A stretch of DNA of 64,000 nt from Bin87 sp963665395 (GTDB taxonomy: Bacteria > Chloroflexota > Dehalococcoidia > Lucifugimonadales > UBA3495), in NCBI GenBank assembly GCA_963665395.2, contig OY762251.1, positions 3,224,001-3,288,000 on the forward strand, written 5' to 3'. Positions 42,269-52,095 of this stretch are shown here, piece by piece. Positions within the stretch are counted from its first letter, which is position 1. Each line of letters begins with the position of its first letter. The position numbers were made by a program, and so were the translations under genes. The notes under the pieces were generated by a model. The model did not search any database. It saw only the letters and a list, made by a program, of their open reading frames with translations, and was not told where the DNA came from.

Positions 42269-42700
42269 ATGCACCTGATTATTGACGGATTTGGCGGTGA
42301 CGCCAGCATGATGTGGGACACCGCCCGCTTGCGTGCGTTCCTCGACGAGTACCCGGCCAACCTCGGCATGACCAAAATCACCGAACCCGAGGTGCTGGAA
42401 TACCACGGTCCCAACCCCGCCGACGGCGGCATATCCGGTTTCGTCATCATCGCCGAGAGCCACATCAGCGTCCACACCTTCCCCCATCGCGACTATGTTA
42501 ATATCGACGTGTTTTCCTGCAAGTCCTTCGACCACGAGCAGGCGTTGGCCGACGCCCGCTCCTTGTTCAACTTGAGCCAGGTGAAAACTTGGCTCCTGGA
42601 CCGCGGCCTGGAATGGGCCAACGCCGATCAGGGCGCCCGCGAAACACAGCGCCAACGTACCGCCCTGCAAGCCGTTTCTTCAGGTTCGCCCGTTGCCTGA
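42269..42700 (+). CDS. speD: S-adenosylmethionine decarboxylase proenzyme
   Basis: This is a 143-residue class 1B SpeD. IIAESHISVHTFPHRDYVNI contains the self-cleavage site, where Ser after Glu becomes the pyruvoyl group, and the conserved His. DVFSCKSF supplies the active-site Cys. It makes decarboxylated SAM, the aminopropyl donor for spermidine. The ATG at 42269 has GGCAGG upstream; longer readings would cross the terminator. The next gene, agmatinase, overlaps its stop, so the two form a polyamine operon. Confidence 0.93.
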   Translation: MHLIIDGFGGDASMMWDTARLRAFLDEYPANLGMTKITEPEVLEYHGPNPADGGISGFVIIAESHISVHTFPHRDYVNIDVFSCKSFDHEQALADARSLFNLSQVKTWLLDRGLEWANADQGARETQRQRTALQAVSSGSPVA

Positions 42701-43595
42701 AAACCGGCCCCCTCCCGTCCCCTGGACGCCAACCAACTTCCTCGCCCTGCCGCCCGAACAGTCCGACCTGGACACGGCTGCGGCAGTCCTCATCCCCGTT
42801 CCCATCGACAGCTCCACGTCCTTCCGCAGTGGCGCCCGCTACGGCCCGGCCGCCATCATCGCCGCCTCCGCTGCCCTGGAAGATTACGACCTGGAGCTGG
42901 ACATCGACGTTGCGGAACTCGGGATCCATACGGCGCCCCCTCTGGAACCCCACGTCGGCGACCCTCAGCAAATGGCGCTGCGCGTGCAGGCCGCCGTCGC
43001 CCACTACGCCGCAACGGGCCAACTGACCGGCGTCATCGGCGGCGACCATTCCGCCGCCATCGGCTCCGCCCTGGCCCATTTGGAGCGCCACCCCGAACTC
43101 TCCGTGCTGTACATCGACGCCCACGCCGACCTGCGAGACGAATACCAGGGCGCCGCCTGGGGACACGGCTCAGCGGCCCGCCGCATCTCCGAGCATTGCC
43201 CGATCACCCTCGCCGGCGTCCGCACCCTGGCCCAGGAAGAACTCGAGTTCATAGATAGTGCCAGCATCCCCATCTGCTACTGGCCGTCTCCAAACCCCGA
43301 TTACGCGCATGACATAATATCCTCGCTGGGTCCCAATGTGTACGTCAGTGTCGATCTGGACGTGCTTGACCCATCGGAAATGCCGGCGGTAGGCACGCCG
43401 GAACCGGGCGGTATGCGGTGGCTGGAGCTACTGTCCCTGCTGCGGCAGGTGGCCGAACAACGCCGCATCGTCGGCTTCGATATATGCGAACTCGCCCCCA
43501 ACGAAGGCTTGCCGGCACACGCTTATACGGCGGCCAAGCTGGTGTACAAGATGGTCGCTTACTGTTGCTATTCGGCCAACCCCGGCCCGCGTTGA
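42693..43595 (+). CDS. speB: agmatinase/arginase-family ureohydrolase
   Basis: This is a 300-residue ureohydrolase. Mn ligands appear in GGDHSAAIG, YIDAHADLRD and SVDLDVLDPSEMPAVGTPEP. With SpeD in the same operon, agmatine to putrescine (agmatinase) is the natural reading, though arginase or guanidinobutyrase cannot be excluded. The start is a TTG at 42693 overlapping the speD stop by eight bases, which suggests translational coupling. Confidence 0.9.
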   Translation: MPENRPPPVPWTPTNFLALPPEQSDLDTAAAVLIPVPIDSSTSFRSGARYGPAAIIAASAALEDYDLELDIDVAELGIHTAPPLEPHVGDPQQMALRVQAAVAHYAATGQLTGVIGGDHSAAIGSALAHLERHPELSVLYIDAHADLRDEYQGAAWGHGSAARRISEHCPITLAGVRTLAQEELEFIDSASIPICYWPSPNPDYAHDIISSLGPNVYVSVDLDVLDPSEMPAVGTPEPGGMRWLELLSLLRQVAEQRRIVGFDICELAPNEGLPAHAYTAAKLVYKMVAYCCYSANPGPR

Positions 43596-43616
43596 TTCCA
43601 CGGCGACCCACTGCCG

Positions 43617-43859
43617 TCAGTCCATCTGGGACTCTGAATTGGTTTTTGAAACGTACCTCAATACCAGTCCCATCACCAGGAAGATCGTGCTGGCAACCGC
43701 CAATCGCCAGTCCAAGTCTGGACATTCACCGCAGGATGACGGGAATGCGCGCACCAGGAATATTGCCGCGGCGCCGAGGCAGACCGTTCCCAAATCATCA
43801 CTGAGCCGGAGGAAGAAACTTGCCGCCGATCTTAAACGGCTACGCAACCCGCCTTTCAC
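43617..43859 (-). CDS. small membrane protein
   Basis: This is an 80-residue protein with two hydrophobic segments (about 25-40 and 52-70) and a short hydrophilic end. The start overlaps the stop of the upstream 63-residue membrane protein by four bases (ATGA), so they are cotranscribed. No family recognised. Confidence 0.6.
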   Translation of the reverse strand: MKGGLRSRLRSAASFFLRLSDDLGTVCLGAAAIFLVRAFPSSCGECPDLDWRLAVASTIFLVMGLVLRYVSKTNSESQMD

Positions 43860-44047
43860 TTGCGGATGACCACTGCCGTCACGGCCACGGCCAATACTCC
43901 GACTGATATCATGGCGCCGACATAGGCCGCCGGCAAGCCGAATTGAAGTGCCGCGCTATCGAAAACCGGCGGACCGAAGTGGTGGCCCAGCACCAGCACC
44001 CAACACGCAATAAAGAAGCAAATCAGGAAAATTGCGATGCCCGTCAT
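43856..44047 (-). CDS. small two-helix membrane protein
   Basis: This is a 63-residue protein, almost entirely two hydrophobic helices (IAIFLICFFIACWVLVLG and AMISVGVLAVAVTAVVI). GGAGG lies just before the ATG. It is paired with the 80-residue membrane protein by an ATGA overlap. Unknown function. Confidence 0.65.
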   Translation of the reverse strand: MTGIAIFLICFFIACWVLVLGHHFGPPVFDSAALQFGLPAAYVGAMISVGVLAVAVTAVVIRK

Positions 44048-44240
44048 GACGCTCCTCCATTCGGATCATTCTATCACGACCCGATAGTCTCCCTTGTGTG
44101 ACCGCCGTTGTTTGGAATTGACATAACCTGCATTTCTTGACAACCCCAACAACCCAACCCTAAAATCCCGCCATCCTGCGCGCCAGCGCAACCCCGACTG
44201 AAACGAAACACCGCCGCCCCGCCGGCGCAAGGAGATTCCC

Positions 44241-45434
44241 ATGCCAAACCAATGGCCCACCGTCCACTACAAAGAAGAGGGGATGCGGGAGGGTATGCAG
44301 ATCGAGGACGCCAACATCTCCGTTGACGACAAGGTTGAACTCCTCGATATGCTGTCCGAAACCGGCCTCAACAGTATCGTCGTCGGTTCCTTCGTCAGCC
44401 CCCGCTGGACGCCCCAGATGGAGCGTATCGACGAAATCGTCCAGAAGTTCACCCCCAAGATGGGCGTAACCTACACCGCCCTGGCCCTGAACTCTCGCGG
44501 CGTCGAGCGCGCCCGCGCCTACTCGCCCCCGCTGACCATTGAGCGAGACGCCTACCCGCGCCTGTCCTGCCACCTCTGCGACGTGTTCGCCCGCCGCAAC
44601 ACCAACCGCAGCCAGATGCAGGAAATGGAACGCTGGCCCGCCATCATCGCCCAGGCCCAGGAAATGGGCATCACCGAGGCCGGCATCGGCTGCAACGCCT
44701 CCTGGGGTTCCAACTTCCTCGGCGAGTTCCCCGTCGAAAGCCTGATGACCCTGCTGGAGTACCAGCACGGCCTGTGGGACGAAGCCGGCATCAACGTCCG
44801 CAGCTGCTCCATGGGCGACCCCATGAGCCACTGCACGCCGGCCAAGGTTGAGGAGAGCATCGTCCGCGTCAAGGAGCGCTGGCCGGAAATCAACCACTTC
44901 CGCCTGCACCTGCACAACGGCCGCAACATGGCCATCGCCTCCGCCTACGCCGCCATGCGCGTCCTCGGCCCCGAGGATACCCTTGAACTGGACGGCACCA
45001 TCGGCGGTTTCGGCGGCTGCCCCTACTGCGGCAACGGACGCGCCACCGGCATGGCTCCCACCGAAGACCTGCTCCACATGATGGAGGATATGGGTATCCC
45101 CACCGGCGTGGACATCGACAAGCTCGTCGATTGCGTCTGGGCCGCCGAGCGCATCATCGGCCGCGAACTCTACGGCCACGTCTCCAAGGCTGGTCCGCGC
45201 CCCCGCCGGGAACACGGCAACCTCTACGACATCAATATGCCCTTCGTGGAAACCCTGGAACAGGCCACCCACTTCAAGAAGGGCGAGCAGATGTACGAAG
45301 GCGGCCTCTACCCCTACCGCGAACCCGTCACCAGCCCCTACCGCGACCGCATCGACCAGGGCCTCCCCGCCTTCGGCCAAGCCCCCAACGAATTCCCCTG
45401 GAACGAGGACTGGCTCCCCAAGGCCGACGGCTAA
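44241..45434 (+). CDS. HMG-CoA lyase-like DRE-TIM metallolyase
   Basis: This is a 397-residue enzyme. The opening GMREGMQIED corresponds to the DRE catalytic motif region, with REG for DRE. LHLHNGRNMAIAS holds the HxH metal ligands and Asn. GGFGGCPYCGNG matches the catalytic-Cys loop of HMG-CoA lyase. It is longer than typical HMG-CoA lyase by about 90 residues at the C-terminus. It probably cleaves an acyl-CoA or hydroxy-oxo acid to acetyl-CoA or pyruvate. AAGGAGA precedes the ATG. A 34-bp gap separates it from the secreted NHL protein. Confidence 0.82.
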   Translation: MPNQWPTVHYKEEGMREGMQIEDANISVDDKVELLDMLSETGLNSIVVGSFVSPRWTPQMERIDEIVQKFTPKMGVTYTALALNSRGVERARAYSPPLTIERDAYPRLSCHLCDVFARRNTNRSQMQEMERWPAIIAQAQEMGITEAGIGCNASWGSNFLGEFPVESLMTLLEYQHGLWDEAGINVRSCSMGDPMSHCTPAKVEESIVRVKERWPEINHFRLHLHNGRNMAIASAYAAMRVLGPEDTLELDGTIGGFGGCPYCGNGRATGMAPTEDLLHMMEDMGIPTGVDIDKLVDCVWAAERIIGRELYGHVSKAGPRPRREHGNLYDINMPFVETLEQATHFKKGEQMYEGGLYPYREPVTSPYRDRIDQGLPAFGQAPNEFPWNEDWLPKADG

Positions 45435-45468
45435 CCTCCATTTACCAGTCGGAAACAGGCCGCCCCGT

Positions 45469-48420
45469 ATGAGACCCAAAATCAGGCTATACGCGGCGGC
45501 CTTCACTCTTGCCGCGATCCTGTTCGCTGCCGGCATCGCTGTCTCGTCGGGATTGCTCCACCGTCCCGCTCTGGAGACCGCCGGCGCTCAGTCCGGTCCA
45601 AATGAGATACCCATTCCATCGGAGCCTCTGGTGCGGGGGCAACCTGGCGATTATTGGGCTGACGTAATCATCGGTAAGCCGGCCTTCTCCGAGATTACCC
45701 CCCACGAGGTTGTGCCCTTCAAGGTATTTAACCCCGGTGGAGTGGCGGTTGACCGGACGGTCGATCCCGGCCGGGCCTATGTTTGGGACGCGGGCAACAG
45801 CCGCGTTTTAGGCATCGATTTGGCGCGATGCTATGCTGGTGAGGGCCCTTGCAACGCTGACATCGTGCTGGGACAGCCCGGCCCGTTTGACCATTCCGCC
45901 TGCAATGGGGATGGCGGCGTGCAGAACTTTCCACATCGGCCGCCGTCTTCCGCAGCGACCCTTTGCGGTCTCCCCGACGTTACCCAGAGCCCCGGAGAGC
46001 ATCATGTGTTTGTCGGCATGGTCACTGACGACGCCGGCAATCTATACGTCCCCGACTCGTTCAACCATCGGGTGCTGTTTTACGAAAATCCTTTCGAGAC
46101 CGACGCCGTAGCCGATTTCGTATGGGGGCAGAAGGACTTCTCCGGCTTCACCTGTAATCTGGGCGACTTCCAGACGCCATCCGCTGCATCGCTATGCTTT
46201 CATTCCCAATACACCCTTGATCGCACCCCAGCCCGCGGCGGTTGGCCCGCAAACGGCGTGGGTTTGGATGCTGTTGGCAATCTGTGGGTCGCCGACAGCG
46301 GGAACAACCGGGTATTGCGATTTCCCGTTGATCCGTCCACTGGGGTAGGTGGAACGGAAGCTGACATCGTACTGGGGCAGCCGGATTTCCACAGCAACCA
46401 ACCCGGCGCTGGACTTATGGAGTTGTTTGCGCCGGCGGCAGTGCGTTTCGACCCACAAGGTCGGTTGTACGTCGCGGACGCTTACAACAACCGTGTCCTG
46501 GTGTTCGATCCTCCATTTGCGACGGGTATGCCGGCCAGCAGGACGTTCGGGCGTCAGTTCCGCAATCCAATCGCGCTGGAAATCGACCCTGAAGGCTTGG
46601 GAGTGTGGGTGAACGACTTTGCCGCCGGAGCAATTACTCTATGGGATTGGTCTGGCAACCGGATGTTGAAAGTCATTGGCAGATTAGATGGCGGCATAGC
46701 CTATCCATCGGCGCCAGGTAGCCCCGAAATGCACCATGCCGGCGGAGTGGGGATTGACAACCGCGGCAATGTATTGGCGATTTCCACGGCTAGCTATACG
46801 CAAGATGTTCTCCGTTTTGCCGCCCCGATACCGGATGCCGGCAGCGGTACAATCAGCCAGCCGGATAAACGATTTTTCTACCCGCCAGCCGGGCCCCACA
46901 ACTTTATGGGCAACAAAGGTTTGCACGCCGGCATGGGTGTGGCAACGTTCCAGGACCAACTCATAGTATCCGACATAGGGCGCTTGATGTTCTGGAACGG
47001 ATTGCAAGATCTGGCTAACGGGAAGCCCGCCGACGGCATCATAGGCGATGTACACCATCGTCGTGGCTGGTTGGCCTGCTGTGGGCCAATCAAGGCCGAC
47101 GGCGCCGGACGGCTGTGGGTGATGGGAGCCGAAGGAAGTTGGAAATTCATTGACGTGTACCAACTCCCATTAACTTCTCAATCCGCTCCTTTGCATACCA
47201 TCTGGACCAGAGGCGCCAGTTTTCCGGTTCTTGGAACCGATGGCGAGTTGCGATTAGGGTCCCGACTCTTTGGCATTGCGCCGACTCACGGCGGCACGTT
47301 CCTGTGGATAAGCGACACCGATAACCACCGAGTGCTCCGCATCAGACATCCCTTGACCAACCCGATTGTCGATGTAATCCTGGGTCAAAATAACCCCGAC
47401 GGCGTTGCGTGCAACCGCGGTAACTTTCACTACCACGCTAACCCTCCACCGACGAATATGCTCTGCTTCCCGGGCAATCTGTCTGTTGACCGGCTGGGAA
47501 ATTTGTGGGTGTCTGACCACGCCTTGGAGGTAAGCGGAAATTTTCGCTTGCTGATGTTCCAGTCCGACCTCTTTCCAACCGGGGGGTTGGATACGATATT
47601 CGCTCCTCACGCAACGAAGACGTTCTCTACCCATGGAGATGCCAATTCAAGGTTGGCGGTAGGTTCTTATGAACCCGATAGCGTCATCAAAAACAACCAC
47701 CGTGGCCCTTTTCGGGTGGCTACCTTTGAACCCGCCTTTGACAGCCTGAACCGCATGGTTGTCGGTTTCAATATGTACGTCGGAGGTCGTTTCGTTGCAG
47801 TGTATGATGACCCGCTGGGGCCGACCACGGAGCCAAGCGCTTATCTGAACGACTTGGCCTCTATGCCGGTCTCTGCAACTTTCGACCGCCATGACAACCT
47901 GTACATTGGCGATCATAACCGTGCCCGAGTGCTGGTGTACTGGAACCCGCTGAATAATCCGCTGATCAAAAGCGAGCGGGCCGCGGCGTTGCCGGAGCGC
48001 TCGGCTATCATCCGCTCCGTTGACCCGTTGCCTCCCCGCTGCGTCCTGCGTACCGGAGGTCAATCTGACGACGGAAACCTGTCCCTCACTGTTGGCGGCC
48101 TCCCTGATTCGGCCGGATTGGAGTTGCAAATCCGCAAGATCGCATCCGCCGATTTGCATAACGTGCCAATCAACGGACATAACGCCCGTGTTTCAGGGGA
48201 TACTGTCTCGGTTGGTCGAATCTGGACTCACCTGTGGACGGAATACGAAAAGACGGCAATGTTCGCTCGCGTTCTTTTTGACGGCCAGCCATTGACCGGT
48301 TGGTCGCCGTCGTTCATCGTCGCCGATGACGCCGAAACTTGCGGGCATTCGCAGCCTCCAGAAAACTCGGTTTCAGCCACGATGGAACATACGACGTTGC
48401 CTCCAGCGAGTGTCCCTTAA
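45469..48420 (+). CDS. secreted NHL-repeat beta-propeller protein
   Basis: This is a 983-residue protein with an N-terminal signal/anchor (LYAAAFTLAAILFAAGIAVSS). The body has multiple NHL-type repeats, for instance NLYVPDSFNHRVLFYENPF, NLWVADSGNNRVLRFPVD and RLYVADAYNNRVLVFDPPF. Blocks of ADIVLGQPDF-type linkers lie between. The last 120 residues form a separate beta domain. Probably extracellular, binding or structural. It is followed at 57 bp by a membrane glycosyltransferase gene, with which it may be cotranscribed. Confidence 0.88.
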   Translation: MRPKIRLYAAAFTLAAILFAAGIAVSSGLLHRPALETAGAQSGPNEIPIPSEPLVRGQPGDYWADVIIGKPAFSEITPHEVVPFKVFNPGGVAVDRTVDPGRAYVWDAGNSRVLGIDLARCYAGEGPCNADIVLGQPGPFDHSACNGDGGVQNFPHRPPSSAATLCGLPDVTQSPGEHHVFVGMVTDDAGNLYVPDSFNHRVLFYENPFETDAVADFVWGQKDFSGFTCNLGDFQTPSAASLCFHSQYTLDRTPARGGWPANGVGLDAVGNLWVADSGNNRVLRFPVDPSTGVGGTEADIVLGQPDFHSNQPGAGLMELFAPAAVRFDPQGRLYVADAYNNRVLVFDPPFATGMPASRTFGRQFRNPIALEIDPEGLGVWVNDFAAGAITLWDWSGNRMLKVIGRLDGGIAYPSAPGSPEMHHAGGVGIDNRGNVLAISTASYTQDVLRFAAPIPDAGSGTISQPDKRFFYPPAGPHNFMGNKGLHAGMGVATFQDQLIVSDIGRLMFWNGLQDLANGKPADGIIGDVHHRRGWLACCGPIKADGAGRLWVMGAEGSWKFIDVYQLPLTSQSAPLHTIWTRGASFPVLGTDGELRLGSRLFGIAPTHGGTFLWISDTDNHRVLRIRHPLTNPIVDVILGQNNPDGVACNRGNFHYHANPPPTNMLCFPGNLSVDRLGNLWVSDHALEVSGNFRLLMFQSDLFPTGGLDTIFAPHATKTFSTHGDANSRLAVGSYEPDSVIKNNHRGPFRVATFEPAFDSLNRMVVGFNMYVGGRFVAVYDDPLGPTTEPSAYLNDLASMPVSATFDRHDNLYIGDHNRARVLVYWNPLNNPLIKSERAAALPERSAIIRSVDPLPPRCVLRTGGQSDDGNLSLTVGGLPDSAGLELQIRKIASADLHNVPINGHNARVSGDTVSVGRIWTHLWTEYEKTAMFARVLFDGQPLTGWSPSFIVADDAETCGHSQPPENSVSATMEHTTLPPASVP

Positions 48421-48477
48421 TCAGGAAATCGGTTCAGCCCGCCGCATTTCATGTCCTCACTGCCAGAATAATCTCAC

Positions 48478-50907
48478 ATGAGCGACACCGGCAATCTCGA
48501 ATGTGAACGTTGCGGCATAATCCGTTGGGCGCCGGTGGGCGTGTGCCCAAGTTGTGGGCACCGACAATCGGTCAACCCGCCGCCTACCTCGCCAAACAGT
48601 CCGGAAACGCGAGCCGATAGCGATGCCGCTGGCACGGGAACGATCCCGGCGGATTTCTCTTTCCTGAACGTTCGGATTGCGCCTGAACCGCTCCGCCGCC
48701 TGGTGCGCCGGGAATCCAGGCTTGCAATGCTTCTGCACCCGGTGGCGTGGGTGGCGTTGCCGGTTGTTTGCGCGCTGCTATTCGGTGGTCAGGTGCATCG
48801 TGGCTACGGGCAATGGCCCATCTTTGTCCTTGCTCTCCTTGCTGTTCCGGTTACGGTTGCGTATTTCAACCGCTCCGCGCTTTACGCCGCGTTGCAAAAC
48901 CTCCGGCCCACCCCGACGCAAGTCCATTGGGGATGGGTTTTAGTAGGCGTCGCAGTCGGGCTGCGCCTGGCCTTGCATGGGTTCCTTCCCCTTGAGCAGA
49001 CTATTTTCGAGGAGATTGAAACCGGCAAAAACGCCTATGACCTGGTCGCCCTTGGGTACGACCTCCAGCTGGAGTTTCGATTTACCAACATCATGGGCGC
49101 GCTGGGTTTTCTTTTCGGCGACTTCGACCTTCAGTCGTTGCGGTTTTTCTTTCAGCTATCGGGCGCGCTGTCCGTACTGGTGATGGCTTTGGCCCTGCGT
49201 CGCATTGAGATTAGCTGGCCGGTAACGCTGCTGGTCGTTTTCACCATGGCCAGCCTGCGCTATCTGGTAGTCGGCAACGGCAGCGCTCACGAAATACTGG
49301 CCGGTACGCTCTTCCAAACGTTGCTGCTCTGGTGCCTGATCGGAAACTACACTTCAAAAAACCGCAAGATGACGTGGGCGGCCCTGGCCGGGCTATTCGC
49401 CGGCATCCTGATGTACGAGCATATATCCTACAAGCCGGCGATATTGATCGCCCCGGCCTGGTGGCTGTGGCAAGCTTGGAGCAGTCGTGACATCGCTGTC
49501 CGAAGCGCCGCCCTGAAATCGGGGGCCACTTTCATGCTCTGCCTTTCCCTGGTAGCCCTGCCGACGATCTACGACATCGCTTCCGGCCCCGGCTCCAGCC
49601 AAAACTTTTCCGGCCTCGCCACCAACATCCGCGACGCCAACTTTGGCATCGCGTCGGGTCAGCCATTCGCCCTATTGCCCTTCTCAAAAGACGTCGCGTT
49701 TGAAGCCCTGCAATACTTCAAGCTCATTTTCGGCTGGCCGGACGCCTGGTCCGACGCCATACACCGAATACCTGGCAATGCCGTCGTACTGCCGCTGGCC
49801 GGGGCTCTCTTCCTTATCGCGTTTTGCCATGCCATCGTCCGACCGGCCCTCAACGGCTTCAGTCTGATCTCGGCATTGGTCATCCTTGCCACGATAATGA
49901 CCCTCACCGTCGTGTCCAGCTACTTCAACCCCAGCCGCGTCATCGGGGTTTTCCCTCTCCTGTTCATAATGACGGCGCTGACTCTGGAACCACTGCGCCG
50001 TACATTGGCCTCAAAAAGGGTAGCGATTCCAGGAAACGCCGGGCTCTGGATCGCTCTGTTCACGGTGGCAATCACCCTGGGCAACGTACTGTCAATCAAG
50101 GTGATGGCCAACCACCCCCATACGATAGCGATTTACGACCGGGGCAAATACAACGTCTGCCGCATCATCGCCAGTGAAGATCGCCAATACCGGCAGATCC
50201 TCGTCTTTGGCCAGGACGGCGCGGTTTGCCGTCCCGACCACGAAGGATGGCTGTTCCCCGACATTCCAACCCAAAATGTGCAGCGGATCGATCATCTGCC
50301 CTCCCCGGACCAACTGACTGCCCGCACGCTGGTCGTAACGGGGACTGGCTCCCCGGAGGGAATGGACGGTACTGGGATTGAAAATTTCGTTCAGCTGGCT
50401 ACTGCCAACTCCAGCGTCCACACGCTGCGCACGCAGACCAACACTACCGGCAATACCTCGGCCATGACCCTTTGTTACCAATGCGATGATGCTTCCCTTA
50501 CCTCAACCCGGCAATCGGCGGGCGACCCCAAACCTTCCCCTCCCGTCAAGATTCTCGGCGGAGCCGGCATCGTTCCCGATCCCGCCGGCTTGGACATACG
50601 CGCCATACCAACGGAACACCACCTGTTGCACCTGGTTTCCACGCGGTCCGCAGTGATCATTCCCCGTTCCGACAATGCGGCCCTCGTCCTCCATAACGAC
50701 GCGGACTTGCTGAGTAGGGACGGTTGCAACGAGGCCCGGCGGTCACCGGAAGGCGATACCAGAATACTCCTTATCTTGCCCGAGCCCGGCGTGGAAACCC
50801 GCAACCCGTTTTACCTGGTCGGCTGCAACCCTGGTGAAGCCACTCTCCAAATCTTGAGCGAAGGCGATCTACTGAATTCCTACCGCGTAATAGTGTCCGG
50901 CCCCTGA
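48478..50907 (+). CDS. multi-pass membrane glycosyltransferase-like protein with N-terminal zinc ribbon
   Basis: This is an 809-residue protein. CERCGIIRWAPVGVCPSCG is an N-terminal zinc ribbon. About ten to twelve membrane helices follow (residues about 85-540). The first loop (HGFLPLEQTIFEEIETGKNA) contains acidic residues as in GT39/ArnT-type lipid-linked sugar transferases. The last 270 residues are soluble, beta-rich and predicted outside. The exact family is uncertain. It lies downstream of the secreted NHL protein and could modify or display it. Confidence 0.72.
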   Translation: MSDTGNLECERCGIIRWAPVGVCPSCGHRQSVNPPPTSPNSPETRADSDAAGTGTIPADFSFLNVRIAPEPLRRLVRRESRLAMLLHPVAWVALPVVCALLFGGQVHRGYGQWPIFVLALLAVPVTVAYFNRSALYAALQNLRPTPTQVHWGWVLVGVAVGLRLALHGFLPLEQTIFEEIETGKNAYDLVALGYDLQLEFRFTNIMGALGFLFGDFDLQSLRFFFQLSGALSVLVMALALRRIEISWPVTLLVVFTMASLRYLVVGNGSAHEILAGTLFQTLLLWCLIGNYTSKNRKMTWAALAGLFAGILMYEHISYKPAILIAPAWWLWQAWSSRDIAVRSAALKSGATFMLCLSLVALPTIYDIASGPGSSQNFSGLATNIRDANFGIASGQPFALLPFSKDVAFEALQYFKLIFGWPDAWSDAIHRIPGNAVVLPLAGALFLIAFCHAIVRPALNGFSLISALVILATIMTLTVVSSYFNPSRVIGVFPLLFIMTALTLEPLRRTLASKRVAIPGNAGLWIALFTVAITLGNVLSIKVMANHPHTIAIYDRGKYNVCRIIASEDRQYRQILVFGQDGAVCRPDHEGWLFPDIPTQNVQRIDHLPSPDQLTARTLVVTGTGSPEGMDGTGIENFVQLATANSSVHTLRTQTNTTGNTSAMTLCYQCDDASLTSTRQSAGDPKPSPPVKILGGAGIVPDPAGLDIRAIPTEHHLLHLVSTRSAVIIPRSDNAALVLHNDADLLSRDGCNEARRSPEGDTRILLILPEPGVETRNPFYLVGCNPGEATLQILSEGDLLNSYRVIVSGP

Positions 50908-50940
50908 ATCGTCGGCCTCCCGGTAATGGACGAACACCAA

Positions 50941-50976
50941 CGTCAAGGGCGAAGAGGTTCCCCCTCGCCCTTGACG
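50941..50976. terminator. 12-bp stem hairpin between convergent genes
   Basis: CGTCAAGGGCGA and TCGCCCTTGACG flank a 12-nt loop. No T-run on either side, so it may act as a stabilising or Rho-region structure. Confidence 0.55.
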
Positions 50977-51023
50977 CGGGCCAATGCTTTACCACCAGGG
51001 TCGAACCGACCCCGGTGGTGGAA

Positions 51024-52013
51024 TTACGCCGACGCGCAAGCCACGCTGATTACGTTCTGCGCCATCTCCGGCAACTGGTCGCTGCTCCAGCTCGCCCCGC
51101 CGTCGTGCGTCCCGAACACCTGCCCCCGCCGCGTGCAGAAATACACCTGCGCCGGATCCTGCCGGTTCACCGCCACGCCAAACGTCGTGCTGCCCGGGTT
51201 GACGCCCTGGTCGAACCGCTCCCAGGTATCGCCCAGGTTGGTGGTTCGCATCACGCCGCCCTGCTCGCTGCCGAAGTTCATGCCCACGCAGGCGTACAGG
51301 GTGTCGGGATTGCTGGGATCGCGCACCACGCCCCGCGAGTACATGATGTCCGAGAACCGGCCGAACTCGCAGTCCTGCCAGGACGCGCCCCGGTCGGTGC
51401 TCCGCCACACGCCCGTGCGGTTGGAAATCAGCACCGAGCCGGAATCCCCGCCGCCCACGGCCACGCCGTGCAGGTCCAGCAGGTCCACGTCCCCGGCGAA
51501 CTCGCTGTTCCGAATCGTCCAGGTGTTCCCGCCGTCCGTGCTGCTGGCCGCGCCGCCCACTTCCAGGGCCGCGTACATATTGCTGGGGTTGCCGGCCTCG
51601 ATGTCGATGCCCAGGATGCGCATGGCGAAGGCCATCTGCACCTGTTCGGGATTGGAAACCGTGGCGATGTGCGCCCAGTTCTCCCCGCCGTCCTCGCTCT
51701 TGTACACCTCGGCCCCCTCGGTGCCGGCGAACATGATGTTGGGGTCGTTGGGATGGAACCGGATTGACCACACCACCCGCCCCTCGGTCATGTTCATCCG
51801 CTGCCAGTGGTCGCCCCCGTCGGCGCTCCGGTAGATGCCCCGCTGCGTTCCGCAGAAAATCGTCCGCGGGTCGTTGGGATGAATGGCGATGGCCCGCGCC
51901 TGCGTAGCCGGCGCCAGCCCGTCGGTCAACAGATCCCAATGGGCGTCGCCCGCCGTCTTCCGATACAGTCCGCTGGCTTCCGCGCCAACGTACACCATTG
52001 TGTTGCCTGCCAT
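51024..52013 (-). CDS. BNR/sialidase-like beta-propeller protein
   Basis: This is a 329-residue protein. Asp-box (BNR) repeats S-x-D-x-G-x-x-W recur: SADGGDHWQRM, SEDGGENWAHI, STDGGNTWTI, STDRGASWQDC, THDGGASWSSD. The fold is a six- or seven-bladed propeller, as in sialidases and VPS10 proteins. No signal peptide is seen and catalytic sialidase residues are not evident, so binding or cytosolic function is more likely. Confidence 0.82.
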   Translation of the reverse strand: MAGNTMVYVGAEASGLYRKTAGDAHWDLLTDGLAPATQARAIAIHPNDPRTIFCGTQRGIYRSADGGDHWQRMNMTEGRVVWSIRFHPNDPNIMFAGTEGAEVYKSEDGGENWAHIATVSNPEQVQMAFAMRILGIDIEAGNPSNMYAALEVGGAASSTDGGNTWTIRNSEFAGDVDLLDLHGVAVGGGDSGSVLISNRTGVWRSTDRGASWQDCEFGRFSDIMYSRGVVRDPSNPDTLYACVGMNFGSEQGGVMRTTNLGDTWERFDQGVNPGSTTFGVAVNRQDPAQVYFCTRRGQVFGTHDGGASWSSDQLPEMAQNVISVACASA

Positions 52014-52095
52014 TTTGCTGCCTCCTCGCTGTGTGTGTCGATACGGTGGCCTATGCCGCCATTTCAGCAGACATAACGGTGGATGTCAAACGCGC